Numbered from the stretch's first letter, positions 16,921 through 26,208 are shown. The stretch is 64,000 nucleotides of DNA from Porphyrobacter sp. ULC335 (GCF_025917005.1 NZ_CP078091.1:1054001-1118000), one strand, 5' to 3'. Program-made: numbers and translations. The notes: a model not told the origin generated them from the sequence alone.

Positions 16921-19704
16921 ATGCGATACCTTACCGCCGCGCTGCTCGCAGGGGTTGCCAGCGTGCCGGCTTATGCGGGCGAGACGGTGCTTTACGACGC
17001 GGTGCCCGGGTGGGTCGAGGTGTCCGAAATCGCGCCCAAGCCTGCCGATTCCAACGCCATCATCGTGCTGCTCGACCAGCAGGCGCGGATCGAGACCGGG
17101 CGGCTGTGGTCCTTTGCCGATACCGCCATCGCGCTGGATTCGCCCGAGGCGCTGACCCGCTTCGGCACGCTGACGGCAAGCTGGATGCCGGACAAGGGCG
17201 ATCTCATCATCCACCGTGTCGAACTGAGGCGCGGCGGCACGGTGATCGACGTGCTGAAGGACGGCGCGAAGTTCGAAGTGCTGCGGCGGGAACGGGGGCT
17301 TGAGAACCGGCTTGTCGACGGCGCGCTGACCGCGACACTGGCGGTGCAGGGCGCCAAGCTCGGCGATGTGCTGCGGCTCAGCTATTCGGTGACGTCGAGC
17401 GATCAGGCGATGGGCGAGAACGTGCAGTGGCAGGCGGGGCTGTTCGCCAAGCCCTTCCCGCTCCAGCAGGGGCGAGTCACGGTGTCCTGGCCCGAGGGGA
17501 TGCCCGTCTCCCGCCAGCGCTTCGGCAAGGCCGAGGTGGCGGAACCCGTGGCCAAGAACGGCTTCCTCACATGGTCGGCAAGTGTGCCCGTGGCCGAGGC
17601 CGACGAGGTGCCGGAAGATGCGCCCTCGCGCTTCCAGCTGGGCGAGCTGATGCAGGTGTCGACCTATGCCGACTGGGCGGCGGTTTCGCGCAATCATGCC
17701 AAGCACTACGGCACCAGCGGACAGGTGACGCCCGGCGGTGATCTGGCGGGCCGGATCGCGGGCATCGCGGCGGCGAGCAAGGACCCGCTGACCCGCGCGG
17801 CGATGGCGCTCCGGCTGGTGCAGGATGATGTCAGCTATCTGATGAACGGCATGGCGGGCGGCAATTACATCCCCCAGCTGCCCGAAGAGACATGGGCGAA
17901 GCGCTTCGGCGATTGCAAGGCCAAGACGCTGCTGCTGCTCACGATGCTGCGCGAGCTGGGGATCGAGGCCGAGCCGGTGCTGGTGCGGACCGAGGGCGGC
18001 GACGCCTTGCCGGGTCTTGCGCCGATGCCGGGCAATTTCGACCACGTGATCGTGCGCGCGATGATCGGCGGCACGAATTACTGGCTCGACGGCACAACCG
18101 CCGGGGTGCGAGCCGACACCATTGATGAAGTGCCGCGCTTCTTCCACGGCTTGCCGCTGCGCGACGAGGGGGCGGGGCTGATCCCGTTCGACACGCGGAT
18201 GCAGTCAACGCCCGACCGCGTGGTGCGCCTGACGCTCGATCAGCGCGCCGGGATCAGGCTTCCGGCGATCTATGACGTGACGATCGAATTCCGCGGCAGC
18301 ACCGGGGCGGCGTGGCGCACGCTTGCCGATCAGGGCAACGAGGAAATGCGCGAGAATTCGGTCGGCTCGGCGGTCGAGGAGGTGATCGGCGAGAACCAGC
18401 TGGTCGATCACACGCTGCGCTATGATGCCGATGCAGGCCTTGCGGTGCTGACCGCGCGCGGGATCATCGGCACGGGATGGACGCGTGACGGCACGGACTA
18501 CCGGTTCGAACCGCCCGCACAGGCCGCGCGCGACGTCGGGTTCGAGGCCGACCGTGCGCGGGCCGCTTGGCGCGCAATTCCGCTCAGCCTTGCCGGGCCG
18601 ACCTACGTCACCAGCACCGCCGAAGTGCTGCTGCCCGAGGATATGGATAACGTCGCGCTCGAAGGGAGCACGGCGCCTGTGTCCGCCACGATTGGCGGCG
18701 TGGAATTGCTTGCCGAGGCGAAGCTGGATGGTAGCCGCCTTGCCGTCACCCAGTCGATGCGCACCCGCGAGGAGGAGCTTGCCGCAGCGAGCCTCGGCAG
18801 CGCCCGGCGCGAACTCAACCGGTTCGACCGGCAATTGCCGGTGCTGCGGTCCAAGGGCGATGTGCGCGAGCTGTGGCAATATTTCGGCAAGGACCGCGCG
18901 CGCCTTTCCGAGCTTGAAGGGCTCTATGCCAAGGCCATCGCCGATGCCAAGCCGGACGAGCCGTGGCAGCTGGTCAACCGCGCCTATTTCCGCATGGGCA
19001 TTTTCGATTACGCCGGCGCGCTTCTGGATGTCGAGGCGGCCATGGCCATCGAGGATTCGCGCGATCTGTTCCTTGCCCGCGCAGCGCTGCGGCGCGAAAC
19101 GGGCGATCTGGAAGGCACGCTGGCCGATCTGGTCGAGGCCGAATCGCTCCAGCCCGATGGTTCGACCTATTCCGACCAGATCGACGTGCTCGCACTGCTG
19201 GGCCGGGCGGAGGAAGGCGTCGCACTCGCCGAGGATTTCGACGCGCTGACCAAGGAGCGTTCGGAAGGCGCGCTGGTCATGGCCTCCGCACTCGGCTGGC
19301 AGGGCGCGGTTGAGGCAGGGATCGATCTGCTCGACGGGATGATCGCGCAGCGCCCGACCGATGGTGATCTGCTCAATGCCCTGTGCTGGCAGGCGGGCAT
19401 CTGGTCGAAGATGGATCAGGCGCGGCTCGAAGCCTGCACCAAGGCTGTCGAGAAGAGCAGCTATTCGTCGATCGCGCTCGATAGCCGGGCGATGGCGCAT
19501 TACCGGCTCGGCAACCTTGCGGCGGCCAAGACGGATATCGATGCGGCGCTGCTGGCGGAGCCCTATCAGGCCGAATCCCGCCTGCTGCGCGGGATCATCC
19601 TGCGTGAGATGGGCGACAAGTCAGGCAAGGACGAAATCGCGCTGGCGCTGAGGATGCAGCCTTCACTGGCGGTAAGCTACAAGGCGTTCGGGCTGACATT
19701 CTAG
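16921..19704 (+). CDS. exported DUF3857 / transglutaminase / TPR protein
   Basis: A 927-residue protein with a Sec signal peptide (TAALLAGVASVPAYAGE). Residues ~45-220 match DUF3857. Residues ~270-400 are a transglutaminase-like core with C332 in FGDCKAKT and a candidate His in NFDHVIVR, followed by YWLDGT. The C-terminal ~300 residues (from ~630) are TPR-like helices. The architecture is common in Sphingomonadales and Bacteroidetes; its function is unknown, with periplasmic peptide processing one possibility. The last four bases overlap the end of the convergent fliA gene, so there is no room for a separate terminator. Confidence 0.88.
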   Translation: MRYLTAALLAGVASVPAYAGETVLYDAVPGWVEVSEIAPKPADSNAIIVLLDQQARIETGRLWSFADTAIALDSPEALTRFGTLTASWMPDKGDLIIHRVELRRGGTVIDVLKDGAKFEVLRRERGLENRLVDGALTATLAVQGAKLGDVLRLSYSVTSSDQAMGENVQWQAGLFAKPFPLQQGRVTVSWPEGMPVSRQRFGKAEVAEPVAKNGFLTWSASVPVAEADEVPEDAPSRFQLGELMQVSTYADWAAVSRNHAKHYGTSGQVTPGGDLAGRIAGIAAASKDPLTRAAMALRLVQDDVSYLMNGMAGGNYIPQLPEETWAKRFGDCKAKTLLLLTMLRELGIEAEPVLVRTEGGDALPGLAPMPGNFDHVIVRAMIGGTNYWLDGTTAGVRADTIDEVPRFFHGLPLRDEGAGLIPFDTRMQSTPDRVVRLTLDQRAGIRLPAIYDVTIEFRGSTGAAWRTLADQGNEEMRENSVGSAVEEVIGENQLVDHTLRYDADAGLAVLTARGIIGTGWTRDGTDYRFEPPAQAARDVGFEADRARAAWRAIPLSLAGPTYVTSTAEVLLPEDMDNVALEGSTAPVSATIGGVELLAEAKLDGSRLAVTQSMRTREEELAAASLGSARRELNRFDRQLPVLRSKGDVRELWQYFGKDRARLSELEGLYAKAIADAKPDEPWQLVNRAYFRMGIFDYAGALLDVEAAMAIEDSRDLFLARAALRRETGDLEGTLADLVEAESLQPDGSTYSDQIDVLALLGRAEEGVALAEDFDALTKERSEGALVMASALGWQGAVEAGIDLLDGMIAQRPTDGDLLNALCWQAGIWSKMDQARLEACTKAVEKSSYSSIALDSRAMAHYRLGNLAAAKTDIDAALLAEPYQAESRLLRGIILREMGDKSGKDEIALALRMQPSLAVSYKAFGLTF

Positions 19705-20438
19705 GCGGCCTCCAGCAGCGTGCGCAGGTCCTTGAGGGCTTTCGCGCGCAGCTGGTGGACGCGCGGCACGCTGACTTCGAGCACGGCGGCGATTTCGGTG
19801 AGGTTCAGTTCCTCTACGAAGAACAGCTGGAGCACCAGCTTCAGCCGGTCCGGCAGCGCGATCATCGCTTCCAGGAGCCGTTCGCGGTCCTCTGCGGCGC
19901 ATAGCGCCTCGAAGGGATCGGGATCGTCGCTGGCGAAGGCAAGGCTGGTTTCGTCATAGGCGTCGTCGATCGGGGTTAGCTTCACGCCCGAGGCTTCGAT
20001 GGCGAGCAAATCGGCATCGCTCACCTCCATCGCGCGGGCGAGTTCGGCGCGGCTCGGCTCGCGGCCCAATGATCCGCGCAAAGCGGAGAGTGCGCGTTCA
20101 TATCCGGCGCGCTTGCTGCGCGCGGTGCGGCTGTCATGGGCGACGCGGCGCACTTCATCCAGCATCGCGCCGCGCACCCGGATCTTGGCATAGGCGGCAA
20201 AGCCATCCTCGGTCGGCCCGGCGTGGCGCTGGGCACATTCGGTAAGCGCAAGGATACCGGCCTGTACCAGATCCTCGATCTCCAGCCCCTCTCGCCCGCG
20301 CCCGTTGATATGCCACGCGGTGCGGCGCACCAGCGGCAGGAACCGGCGGACGCGCTCCTCCACCTCGGCGCGGGAGGGGGCGTAGGGCGCGGCATAGGAG
20401 GGGGCCAGCGCGCTGAAAGTGGCGTGATCGTGCTTCAT
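19701..20438 (-). CDS. fliA: flagellar sigma factor FliA (sigma-28)
   Basis: A 245-residue sigma-70-family factor. Region 2 spans ~25-95 (GLEIEDLVQAGILALTECA and FAAYAKIRVRGAMLDEVR, typical of FliA). Region 3 follows (LGREPSRAELARAMEVS), and region 4 ends with the helix-turn-helix LTEIAAVLEVSVPRVHQLRA. It should direct RNA polymerase to the late flagellar promoters identified before flgM, the second stator-like pair, fliC and fliD. It is last in the transglycosylase-flhA-fliA unit: its start overlaps flhA by 4 bp and a sigma-54-type promoter lies upstream of the unit. FlgM, its anti-sigma factor, is encoded 4 kb away. Confidence 0.95.
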   Translation of the reverse strand: MKHDHATFSALAPSYAAPYAPSRAEVEERVRRFLPLVRRTAWHINGRGREGLEIEDLVQAGILALTECAQRHAGPTEDGFAAYAKIRVRGAMLDEVRRVAHDSRTARSKRAGYERALSALRGSLGREPSRAELARAMEVSDADLLAIEASGVKLTPIDDAYDETSLAFASDDPDPFEALCAAEDRERLLEAMIALPDRLKLVLQLFFVEELNLTEIAAVLEVSVPRVHQLRAKALKDLRTLLEAA

Positions 20439-22555
20439 GCGGCCAGTCCTTCAACCTGCGGCGCGGCGAGTGCGGGGGCTTCTTCAGGCGCACCGATCAC
20501 GCCCACCACGACAATCGCCTGCGCCGCGGGCAGCTCCGCAATCGAAAGGACGAGGCAGCGCGGCGCGCGGGTTTTGAGCAGTGCGGTCAGCGCGCGGCGG
20601 GCGGGCGGCTGGACGATCAGCGCAATCGGGGTGCCCTCGGCATCGGCGATCCGCCCGGCCTCGCGCACGATCATGCCGCCGCAATCGGGTTCGATCAGCG
20701 GTTGGCCATTGGCCGGATCGATCATCCCGCCAAGGATCGCGCTCTCCAGCCCGGCGTCGAGCGTCACCACCTTGAGCGGCTCGCCCGGCGCGGCAATGCG
20801 CGCCACCAATCGCTGCGACAGATCGGCGCGCACGGCATCGATCACTGCATCGAAATCGGTGGTCTTCTGAAGCGCCAGCGCAAGGCTGGTGAACAGCGGC
20901 TGCGGGTGGGCGAGCCCGATCCCGTCCGCCATCAGCGCGCGCAGGGTACGGGTCAGCGCGGCGAGCGGCAGCGGATCGGGCGTCACCGCCTCGACCAGTG
21001 CGGGCGCGCGGGCCTTGAGACCGTCCACCCACTCGCGCACCTCGTCCGGACCGAGCAGCTGGTGCGCCTCGGCGAGTAGTGCCTGATTGGCATGGGTGGC
21101 GATGACCGAGGCGGGGTCGACCACCAGGAAGCCCTCCGCCACGGCATGATCGCGCGCGGACGGGACGATCCACAGGGCGGGGCAATCGAAAGAGGGATCG
21201 CGGGTCGGCTCGCCGGTCAATCCATGGCCGGCGCGTACGTCCCCTGCGTCAATGGCGAGGAGTTTGCCGGGCCGCACATTGCCGCGCGCAATGCTCACTC
21301 CGCCCATCAGCACGGCATAATCCTGCGCCGCCATGTCGAGCGAATCCCGGATGCGGAACTGGGGCAGCACAAAGCCGAGATCGCGGGAAAGCTGCTTGCG
21401 GATGCCGGTGATGCGGGTGATCAGCGGTGCGCCCTGTGCGGCATCGACCAGCCCGACGATGCCATAGCCCAGCTCGATCGTGACCAGCGTCGCATCAGCG
21501 ACATCGGCCAGCGCGATGGTGTCGGGCGAGACATCCTCCTGCACCTCGACCACCGGGGCGGGCGCTGCGGCGCGCTGCTTGAGGTGCCACCAGAGACCGG
21601 CGGCGATGGCGGCGGCGGGCAGGAAGATTGTCTGCGGCATGGCGGGGACTATGCCCACCGCGCCGAGGATCAGCGCCACCGGCAGCCACCCGCGCGGGTC
21701 GGCGAACTGGCCGCCGATCTGGCCCGAAAGATCGCGTTGGTCCGACACGCGCGTGACGATCGCAGCGGCAGCGATCGACAGCAGCAGCGAGGGCACCTGC
21801 GCCACCAGCGCATCGCCCACCGCCAGCGTGACATAAACTTCGCCTGCCTCTGTCGCGGAGAGGCCGTGGCTGATCATGCCGATGGCGAAACCGGCGACAA
21901 TATTCACCCCGAGGATCAGCAGCGCGGCAACCGCATCGCCCTTCACGAACTTGGAGGCACCATCCATCGAACCGTAGAAATCGGCCTCGACCGTAACCTC
22001 GCGGCGACGGTCGCGCGCTTCGTCAGCGGTGACGAGGCCTGCGGCGATATCGGCGTCGATCGCCATCTGCTTGCCGGGCAAGGCATCGAGCACGAAGCGT
22101 GCAGAGACCTCCGAAACGCGCCCAGCACCCTTCGTGACGACGATCATGTTGATGATCATGAGAATTGCGAAAACGAACAACCCGACCACGAAATTGCCGC
22201 CGACCAGAAAGGCGGCGAAGCTTTCGATAACGTGGCCTGCCGCAGCCCCGCCCTCGTGACCGTGGACCAGCACCACGCGGGTCGAGGCGACGTTCAATGC
22301 GAGGCGCAACAGCGTCGCGAACAGCAACACGGAGGGAAAAGAGGAGAAGTCGAGCGGGCGGCGGGCGTTCAAGGCCACCATCAGCACCGCAATCGAAATC
22401 GCGATGTTGAGCACGAAGAAGATGTCGAGCAGCAGCGCCGGGATCGGCAGAACCATCAGCGCCAGCAGCGCGAAGATCCCGACCGGCAGGGCTAGCCCGG
22501 CGGACGCTCCGCCGAAGCGTGCGGCAAGGGAGGGGGCAAGCACAGTCTGGGTCAC
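20435..22555 (-). CDS. flhA: flagellar export apparatus protein FlhA
   Basis: A 706-residue protein, the usual length. The N-terminal ~330 residues contain about eight membrane helices plus the conserved FHIPEP loop (SEVSARFVLDALPGKQMAID, then the segment around YGSMDGASKFVKGDA). The C-terminal ~350 residues are the cytoplasmic domain that docks chaperone-substrate complexes. Nine FlhA subunits form the export gate. It overlaps fliA downstream and the transglycosylase gene upstream by 4 bp each, so the three are co-transcribed. Confidence 0.96.
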   Translation of the reverse strand: MTQTVLAPSLAARFGGASAGLALPVGIFALLALMVLPIPALLLDIFFVLNIAISIAVLMVALNARRPLDFSSFPSVLLFATLLRLALNVASTRVVLVHGHEGGAAAGHVIESFAAFLVGGNFVVGLFVFAILMIINMIVVTKGAGRVSEVSARFVLDALPGKQMAIDADIAAGLVTADEARDRRREVTVEADFYGSMDGASKFVKGDAVAALLILGVNIVAGFAIGMISHGLSATEAGEVYVTLAVGDALVAQVPSLLLSIAAAAIVTRVSDQRDLSGQIGGQFADPRGWLPVALILGAVGIVPAMPQTIFLPAAAIAAGLWWHLKQRAAAPAPVVEVQEDVSPDTIALADVADATLVTIELGYGIVGLVDAAQGAPLITRITGIRKQLSRDLGFVLPQFRIRDSLDMAAQDYAVLMGGVSIARGNVRPGKLLAIDAGDVRAGHGLTGEPTRDPSFDCPALWIVPSARDHAVAEGFLVVDPASVIATHANQALLAEAHQLLGPDEVREWVDGLKARAPALVEAVTPDPLPLAALTRTLRALMADGIGLAHPQPLFTSLALALQKTTDFDAVIDAVRADLSQRLVARIAAPGEPLKVVTLDAGLESAILGGMIDPANGQPLIEPDCGGMIVREAGRIADAEGTPIALIVQPPARRALTALLKTRAPRCLVLSIAELPAAQAIVVVGVIGAPEEAPALAAPQVEGLAA

Positions 22556-23580
22556 AGGCCGAACGCTTTCAGCCGGTCATAGGCGCGGCGCACTTGGGGC
22601 GGGGCAGCGGCAGGATCGGTGCCGAAAGTTGAGCCGAGGATCTGCGACATCGGGGCTCTTTGGGATTGACGGAACGAGGGCCCGGAAAGCGAAGCCTGCG
22701 TGAGCGCTGGCGTCAGGCCGGGACCGAACACGGCCTCGTCGGCGGCAAGGTAGGGCGCGGGGGTGAAGCCTGCGGCATTGCTGCGGTTGCTGTTGCCGTA
22801 ATCGGCGCGGGCGAAGCGCGCCGCGCTGCTGCCATCGCTGGCCCGGTCAAGCGCGCGGTCCAGCTTGCCATCGATCACGTCCATCACCTGCGCAAGGCTG
22901 CGGGGGGAGCCATCGGGGGCGTAGAAGATGCCGCGATTGGCGGCGGCGGGGCGGGCGAACAGGGCGGCGGCGCTCTGGCCGGGATCGGCCTGCAATTCGC
23001 TGAGGAAACGCCCTGCGCCCCCGGCGCCGAGGAAATGGGCAAGATACAGCTCGCCATGGCTTGGCTGGCGGCCGAGGATCGGCATCAGATGCGCGCGGTT
23101 ATCTTCGGCAAGGCCAGCGGCCATCAGCGAGGCGACCTGCGGATTGCTGCGCAAGGCAAGGATTGCCTCGCGCTGGCCCGGATCGGCGACATAGGCGCTG
23201 CCCGATGCGGTCACGTCAATCTGGTCGGCCACGCTGCCCAGGCCGAAGCGATGTCCGTGCTTTCTGACGGTATCGAGCCAGGTGCTGTCGATGAACTGGT
23301 AGAGCCCGGTCGCGCTGGAAGTGGCGGCCTTTGCATCGGGGTTCATCGAGGATTCGACCTCGGCCTGAGCGAGCAGGTAGTTGAAATCGACGCTGGTGGC
23401 TTGCGCTGCATTGGCGATCGCCGCTTCGACCGGGCCGCCGGAGACGGCGATCTGGCGGGCAGCGGGAAGGGCCTGGCCCTCCATCGCGGCGCGCGCGGCG
23501 GCATGGGAGCGCGCGGCGTTTTCAAACCCTGCGCGGATCGATCCCGCGGGCAGGCCCAGTGATGGGGAATATTGGCTCAC
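22552..23580 (-). CDS. flagellar-cluster lytic transglycosylase (SLT domain)
   Basis: A 342-residue protein from the GTG at 23580 (MSQYSPSLGL). Residues ~60-190 are a soluble-lytic-transglycosylase-like domain. The catalytic Glu lies in LLAQAEVESSMNPDAKA, followed by SSATGLYQFIDSTWL. The C-terminal ~120 residues are low-complexity and unassigned. It probably opens peptidoglycan for the rod, the job done by the C-terminal half of FlgJ in enterobacteria; here the FlgJ at 32966 has only the rod-cap domain. No classical signal peptide is evident, so export by the flagellar apparatus is possible (inference). A sigma-54-type promoter lies 60 bp upstream. Confidence 0.87.
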   Translation of the reverse strand: MSQYSPSLGLPAGSIRAGFENAARSHAAARAAMEGQALPAARQIAVSGGPVEAAIANAAQATSVDFNYLLAQAEVESSMNPDAKAATSSATGLYQFIDSTWLDTVRKHGHRFGLGSVADQIDVTASGSAYVADPGQREAILALRSNPQVASLMAAGLAEDNRAHLMPILGRQPSHGELYLAHFLGAGGAGRFLSELQADPGQSAAALFARPAAANRGIFYAPDGSPRSLAQVMDVIDGKLDRALDRASDGSSAARFARADYGNSNRSNAAGFTPAPYLAADEAVFGPGLTPALTQASLSGPSFRQSQRAPMSQILGSTFGTDPAAAPPQVRRAYDRLKAFGL

Positions 23581-23639
23581 GCATCCTCCGCCTGATCGCC
23601 AGCACCGCAACGGCGCGGCGCTTTGTCAGAAGAGGTTGG

Positions 23640-23655
23640 AGCAAACGGCGTGCCA
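23640..23655 (-). promoter_or_regulatory. sigma-54-type promoter for transglycosylase-flhA-fliA
   Basis: The minus-strand sequence TGGCACGCCGTTTGCT matches the sigma-54 -24/-12 consensus TGGCACG-N4-TTGCW at every defined base. Transcription would start about 12 bases further on, near 23628, giving a leader of about 48 bases before the GTG at 23580. The 106-bp gap contains no other gene. The GAFTGA-bearing activator at 40013 is the obvious candidate regulator. Confidence 0.8.
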
Positions 23656-23686
23656 GAACCGGCCGAAGCCGGATCGGGATGAATAC

Positions 23687-24049
23687 TTAAGCCCGGGCAG
23701 GCGCATAGGTTGCGCGCGGCAGACGGCGCGGGCCGCCCAGCGCCTCGATCCGCGCGGCGACATTGGCGGCGAGCAGATTGCGCACCCGGCGGTTGACCTC
23801 GTTCAACTGGCGCGCGGTCTCGGCAAGGGTGCGGGTCTCGCCGTCGAGCTGCGCGGGGCCGATTTCGGCCAGCGCATCGCACAGCGTTTCCTTTTCGTGC
23901 GCTGCGCCGATCAGCCCGTCGGCATCCAGTGCGGCAAGCGCCTGCCGCTCGCGTTCGAGAACGGCAATCATCTGCCGCAGACCTGCCGCCAGCGGACTGG
24001 CCGGTGCCGGGGCTGCGGGGCGGTGTGCGGGGATCAGGGTTTCGGGCAT
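23687..24049 (-). CDS. flgN: FlgN-like flagellar chaperone (probable)
   Basis: A 120-residue mainly helical protein. The heptad-like pattern from IAVLERERQALAALDADGL through AETARQLNEVNRRVRNLLAA is typical of FlgN, the export chaperone of the hook-junction proteins FlgK and FlgL. Sequence similarity in this family is weak, so the call leans on position: it starts 4 bp after flgM, the usual flgM-flgN order. FlgK and FlgL are encoded at 33298-35573. Confidence 0.65.
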   Translation of the reverse strand: MPETLIPAHRPAAPAPASPLAAGLRQMIAVLERERQALAALDADGLIGAAHEKETLCDALAEIGPAQLDGETRTLAETARQLNEVNRRVRNLLAANVAARIEALGGPRRLPRATYAPARA

Positions 24050-24053
24050 CGGT

Positions 24054-24362
24054 TCAGCTCCGTTCGGGCAGCGACAGGCTGACCTGCGCGGCGATCATCG
24101 CATCGGTGATCTTGGCGGGCACCAGCGGGTAGGAGCCGTCGCGCAGCGCCTGCTTGATCTGGGTGACGCGCTCGGCATCGACCGGCGGGCTGGCCGCTTC
24201 GCTCGCGCCGCTGACTTCAAGGCTGATGCCGGGCGCAGCGCCGGGGCTGGCGGGCGCGGCGGCACGGGGACGCGCTTCGATCTGCGCGCGGTCGCTGGCG
24301 GTCACGGCGCGGGGGGCGCTGACGCCGGGCAATTTGCTCAGTTCGACAGAGGGCATGGACAT
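24054..24362 (-). CDS. flgM: anti-sigma-28 factor FlgM
   Basis: A 102-residue protein. The C-terminal segment ERVTQIKQALRDGSYPL, then VPAKITDAMI, is the conserved FlgM helix that holds FliA. The first ~60 residues are Ala/Pro-rich and probably unfolded, as expected for a protein exported through the hook. Export of FlgM after hook completion frees FliA. GAAGGACC supplies a ribosome site, and a FliA-type promoter (24391-24418) lies just upstream, which would make FlgM autoregulated through FliA. Confidence 0.85.
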   Translation of the reverse strand: MSMPSVELSKLPGVSAPRAVTASDRAQIEARPRAAAPASPGAAPGISLEVSGASEAASPPVDAERVTQIKQALRDGSYPLVPAKITDAMIAAQVSLSLPERS

Positions 24363-24390
24363 GGTCCTTCGTGTAAGCTTCCTGCCAGCG

Positions 24391-24418
24391 AGAACGGCGG
24401 GGCAGCGAAAGGTTTAAG
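24391..24418 (-). promoter_or_regulatory. FliA-type promoter for flgM-flgN
   Basis: On the minus strand, CTTAAAC is followed after 13 bases by GCCGTTCT. The same pattern with identical spacing occurs upstream of fliC and fliD and, with one change, before the second stator-like pair. The general sigma-28 pattern is TAAA-N14/15-GCCGATAA; this genome appears to use GCCGYTCT for the -10. The flgM ATG is 28 bases downstream. Confidence 0.7.
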
Positions 24419-24436
24419 GGGGCGTGATAAGCGGCC

Positions 24437-24973
24437 TCAACGCGCCGGGATAACAGCCAGGCCGGGACGTTCGATCCGCGCGCGCAGCGCTTCGGCCTTG
24501 CGGCTGGTGCGCACGTCGATCCAGTCGCCCACCGCGCCGTTTTCCATCGCCTCGCCCGGCTGTTGCACGCTGAAGCCGCGCCCGCGCACCTGGACGGTGA
24601 TGGCATCGCCGCGCTTGACCGCCGGGGCGGCTTTCGCAGCACTGGGAGAGCCGGGCGCTGCGTTGACGGCAACGAAGATCCGCCATCCGCCGGGCCCCGC
24701 ACATTCAACCTGCACCGCTGCACGTGCAGGAGTGTGCCAGCTGACGCCGAGCGGCGCGGCGCAGGCGGCGAGCTGGAGCCGCGTATCGGTCGCCAAGCGC
24801 GCGCCGCCGGGGGCGCCGATGGCGGCGCCGGTGAAGGCTTCCACAGCGCGGTCGATTGCCGCCGGATCGGTCACGCCGCGCGCCTCGGCAGCGGGATCAC
24901 ACAGCGGCAGCAGCAGCGGCAGTGCCAGCGGGCTGAGCCGCCAGCCTCCGAGCCAGGATGATGTTGTGTCCAT
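24437..24973 (-). CDS. flgA: flagellar P-ring chaperone FlgA
   Basis: A 178-residue periplasmic protein. The N-terminus has a signal-like hydrophobic stretch (LSPLALPLLLPLCDPAAEA). The middle carries the family's LATDTRLQLAACAAPL. The C-terminal SAF-type domain includes VKRGDAITVQVRGRGFSVQQPGEAMENGAVGDWIDVR. FlgA assists assembly of FlgI into the P-ring. It is first on the minus strand of this block, is preceded by a sigma-54-type promoter and is divergent from the GGDEF gene. The 74 bp between flgA and flgM hold flgM's own promoter. Confidence 0.92.
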   Translation of the reverse strand: MDTTSSWLGGWRLSPLALPLLLPLCDPAAEARGVTDPAAIDRAVEAFTGAAIGAPGGARLATDTRLQLAACAAPLGVSWHTPARAAVQVECAGPGGWRIFVAVNAAPGSPSAAKAAPAVKRGDAITVQVRGRGFSVQQPGEAMENGAVGDWIDVRTSRKAEALRARIERPGLAVIPAR

Positions 24974-25018
24974 CGGTTAGCAGTCCTTGTTCCAGCGCAT
25001 GTCGCGCGCCGGAAGTGC

Positions 25019-25034
25019 AGCAAGGGCCATGCCA
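25019..25034 (-). promoter_or_regulatory. sigma-54-type promoter for flgA
   Basis: The minus-strand sequence TGGCATGGCCCTTGCT matches TGGCAYR-N4-TTGCW at every defined base, 45 bases before the flgA ATG. It lies in the 146-bp region shared with the divergent GGDEF gene. No comparable promoter for the GGDEF gene was recognised on the other strand. Confidence 0.78.
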
Positions 25035-25119
25035 AGCGCCCCGCTACGCAGTTTTCCCGCCTCTGCGTGCGGCAGGGTTTAAGCACGCCTTGGTAGATCG
25101 GACCGAACCACAAAAAAGA

Positions 25120-26208
25120 ATGGTCGCGAACAATCCCATGCATTTCCCCACCGGATATCTTTCCCGCTCGTCCCGCGCCCGTGTCGAGGCTGCGCCCGCT
25201 TTGCATCCCAATGAGACCCGCGCCCAGGAAGCGCGGCGGGTGCTGCTCGAGAAGATCGGCGATTTCGTCACCCGGCATGACCTTCCCGTAACCGGGCAGA
25301 ACCTCGCCACCATCTGCGGTGCGCTGTCGGGATCGAACCCCGAATTGGCGGGCGCACTGGTGCAGCGCGAGGTCGCGGGCGAACCGATCGACCAGCGTTG
25401 GCTCGATACGCTCACCCGGCTCGACCCCGAAGGGCACAGCCGGATTGCCGCGCTGGAGGTGCTGTCCGACAAGCTTGAATATGCACTGATGCGCTTCGCA
25501 CAGACCGCCCGCGCGGCGCAGAACGAGACCAGCGACCACCGCGGCGCAATCGGCGTGCAGCTTGAAACGCTGGCCGGGCCCGAGGGGCTGGCACAGGTGC
25601 TCGATCTGTCGCGCGCGATGCTCGACCGGATCGAACAGGTCGAAGCGGCGATGGCCCGCAGCGAGGCCGAGACCGAGCGACTGCGCGAAAACCTCGCCAA
25701 GGCGCGGACTGAGGCGGATGTCGATCACCTCACCCGTCTGCCCAACCGCCGTGCTTTTGAACGGCGGCTGGTTTCCGCCACGATGGAGGCCCGCGCCAAG
25801 GGCGAACCGCTCGCCCTTGCCTTTTGCGATGTCGATCACTTCAAGCAGGTCAACGACCGTCACGGCCATGCCGCAGGCGACCGGGTGCTGTGCGCGCTGG
25901 CGGCCAGCCTCAGCGAGGCGGCGGGCGATGCCTGCTTCGTCGCGCGCCATGGCGGCGAGGAATTCGTGCTGCTGTTCTACGGGTTCGGCAAGGAGGCAGC
26001 GAAAGGTCGGCTTGACGCGATCCGCCGCGCCCAGGCCGCGCGGATGCTGATGAACCGCGACACCGGCCAGCCATTCGGCAAGATCACCTTTTCCGCGGGG
26101 GTCGCTGAAGTGACCGAGGATGCCGATACCCGCGGCGCGCTCGCCCGGGCGGATGCGGCGCTTTACCGCGCCAAGCAGCAGGGCCGAAACCGGGTGGAGC
26201 TGGACTGA
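25120..26208 (+). CDS. GGDEF-domain diguanylate cyclase
   Basis: A 362-residue protein from ATG 25120 (MVANNPMHF; ATG 25138 is an alternative). Residues ~25-150 are a helical region of unknown type. Residues ~160-195 are a likely coiled coil (IEQVEAAMARSEAETERLRE). The GGDEF domain follows from ~195, with LTRLPNRRAFERR, FCDVDHFKQVND and the active-site loop RHGGEEF intact. It should make cyclic di-GMP from two GTP. The position for the inhibitory RxxD I-site, five residues before GGEEF, reads GDAC, so product inhibition is not expected. It sits between flgA and the second stator-like pair, which suggests a link between c-di-GMP and motility. Confidence 0.92.
   Translation: MVANNPMHFPTGYLSRSSRARVEAAPALHPNETRAQEARRVLLEKIGDFVTRHDLPVTGQNLATICGALSGSNPELAGALVQREVAGEPIDQRWLDTLTRLDPEGHSRIAALEVLSDKLEYALMRFAQTARAAQNETSDHRGAIGVQLETLAGPEGLAQVLDLSRAMLDRIEQVEAAMARSEAETERLRENLAKARTEADVDHLTRLPNRRAFERRLVSATMEARAKGEPLALAFCDVDHFKQVNDRHGHAAGDRVLCALAASLSEAAGDACFVARHGGEEFVLLFYGFGKEAAKGRLDAIRRAQAARMLMNRDTGQPFGKITFSAGVAEVTEDADTRGALARADAALYRAKQQGRNRVELD

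Noticed and set aside
24372..24387. Sigma-54-like TGGCAGGAAGCTTACA on the minus strand before flgM
   Set aside because: The -12 lacks the GC, and the position would start transcription at or inside the flgM start codon; the FliA-type site fits better.
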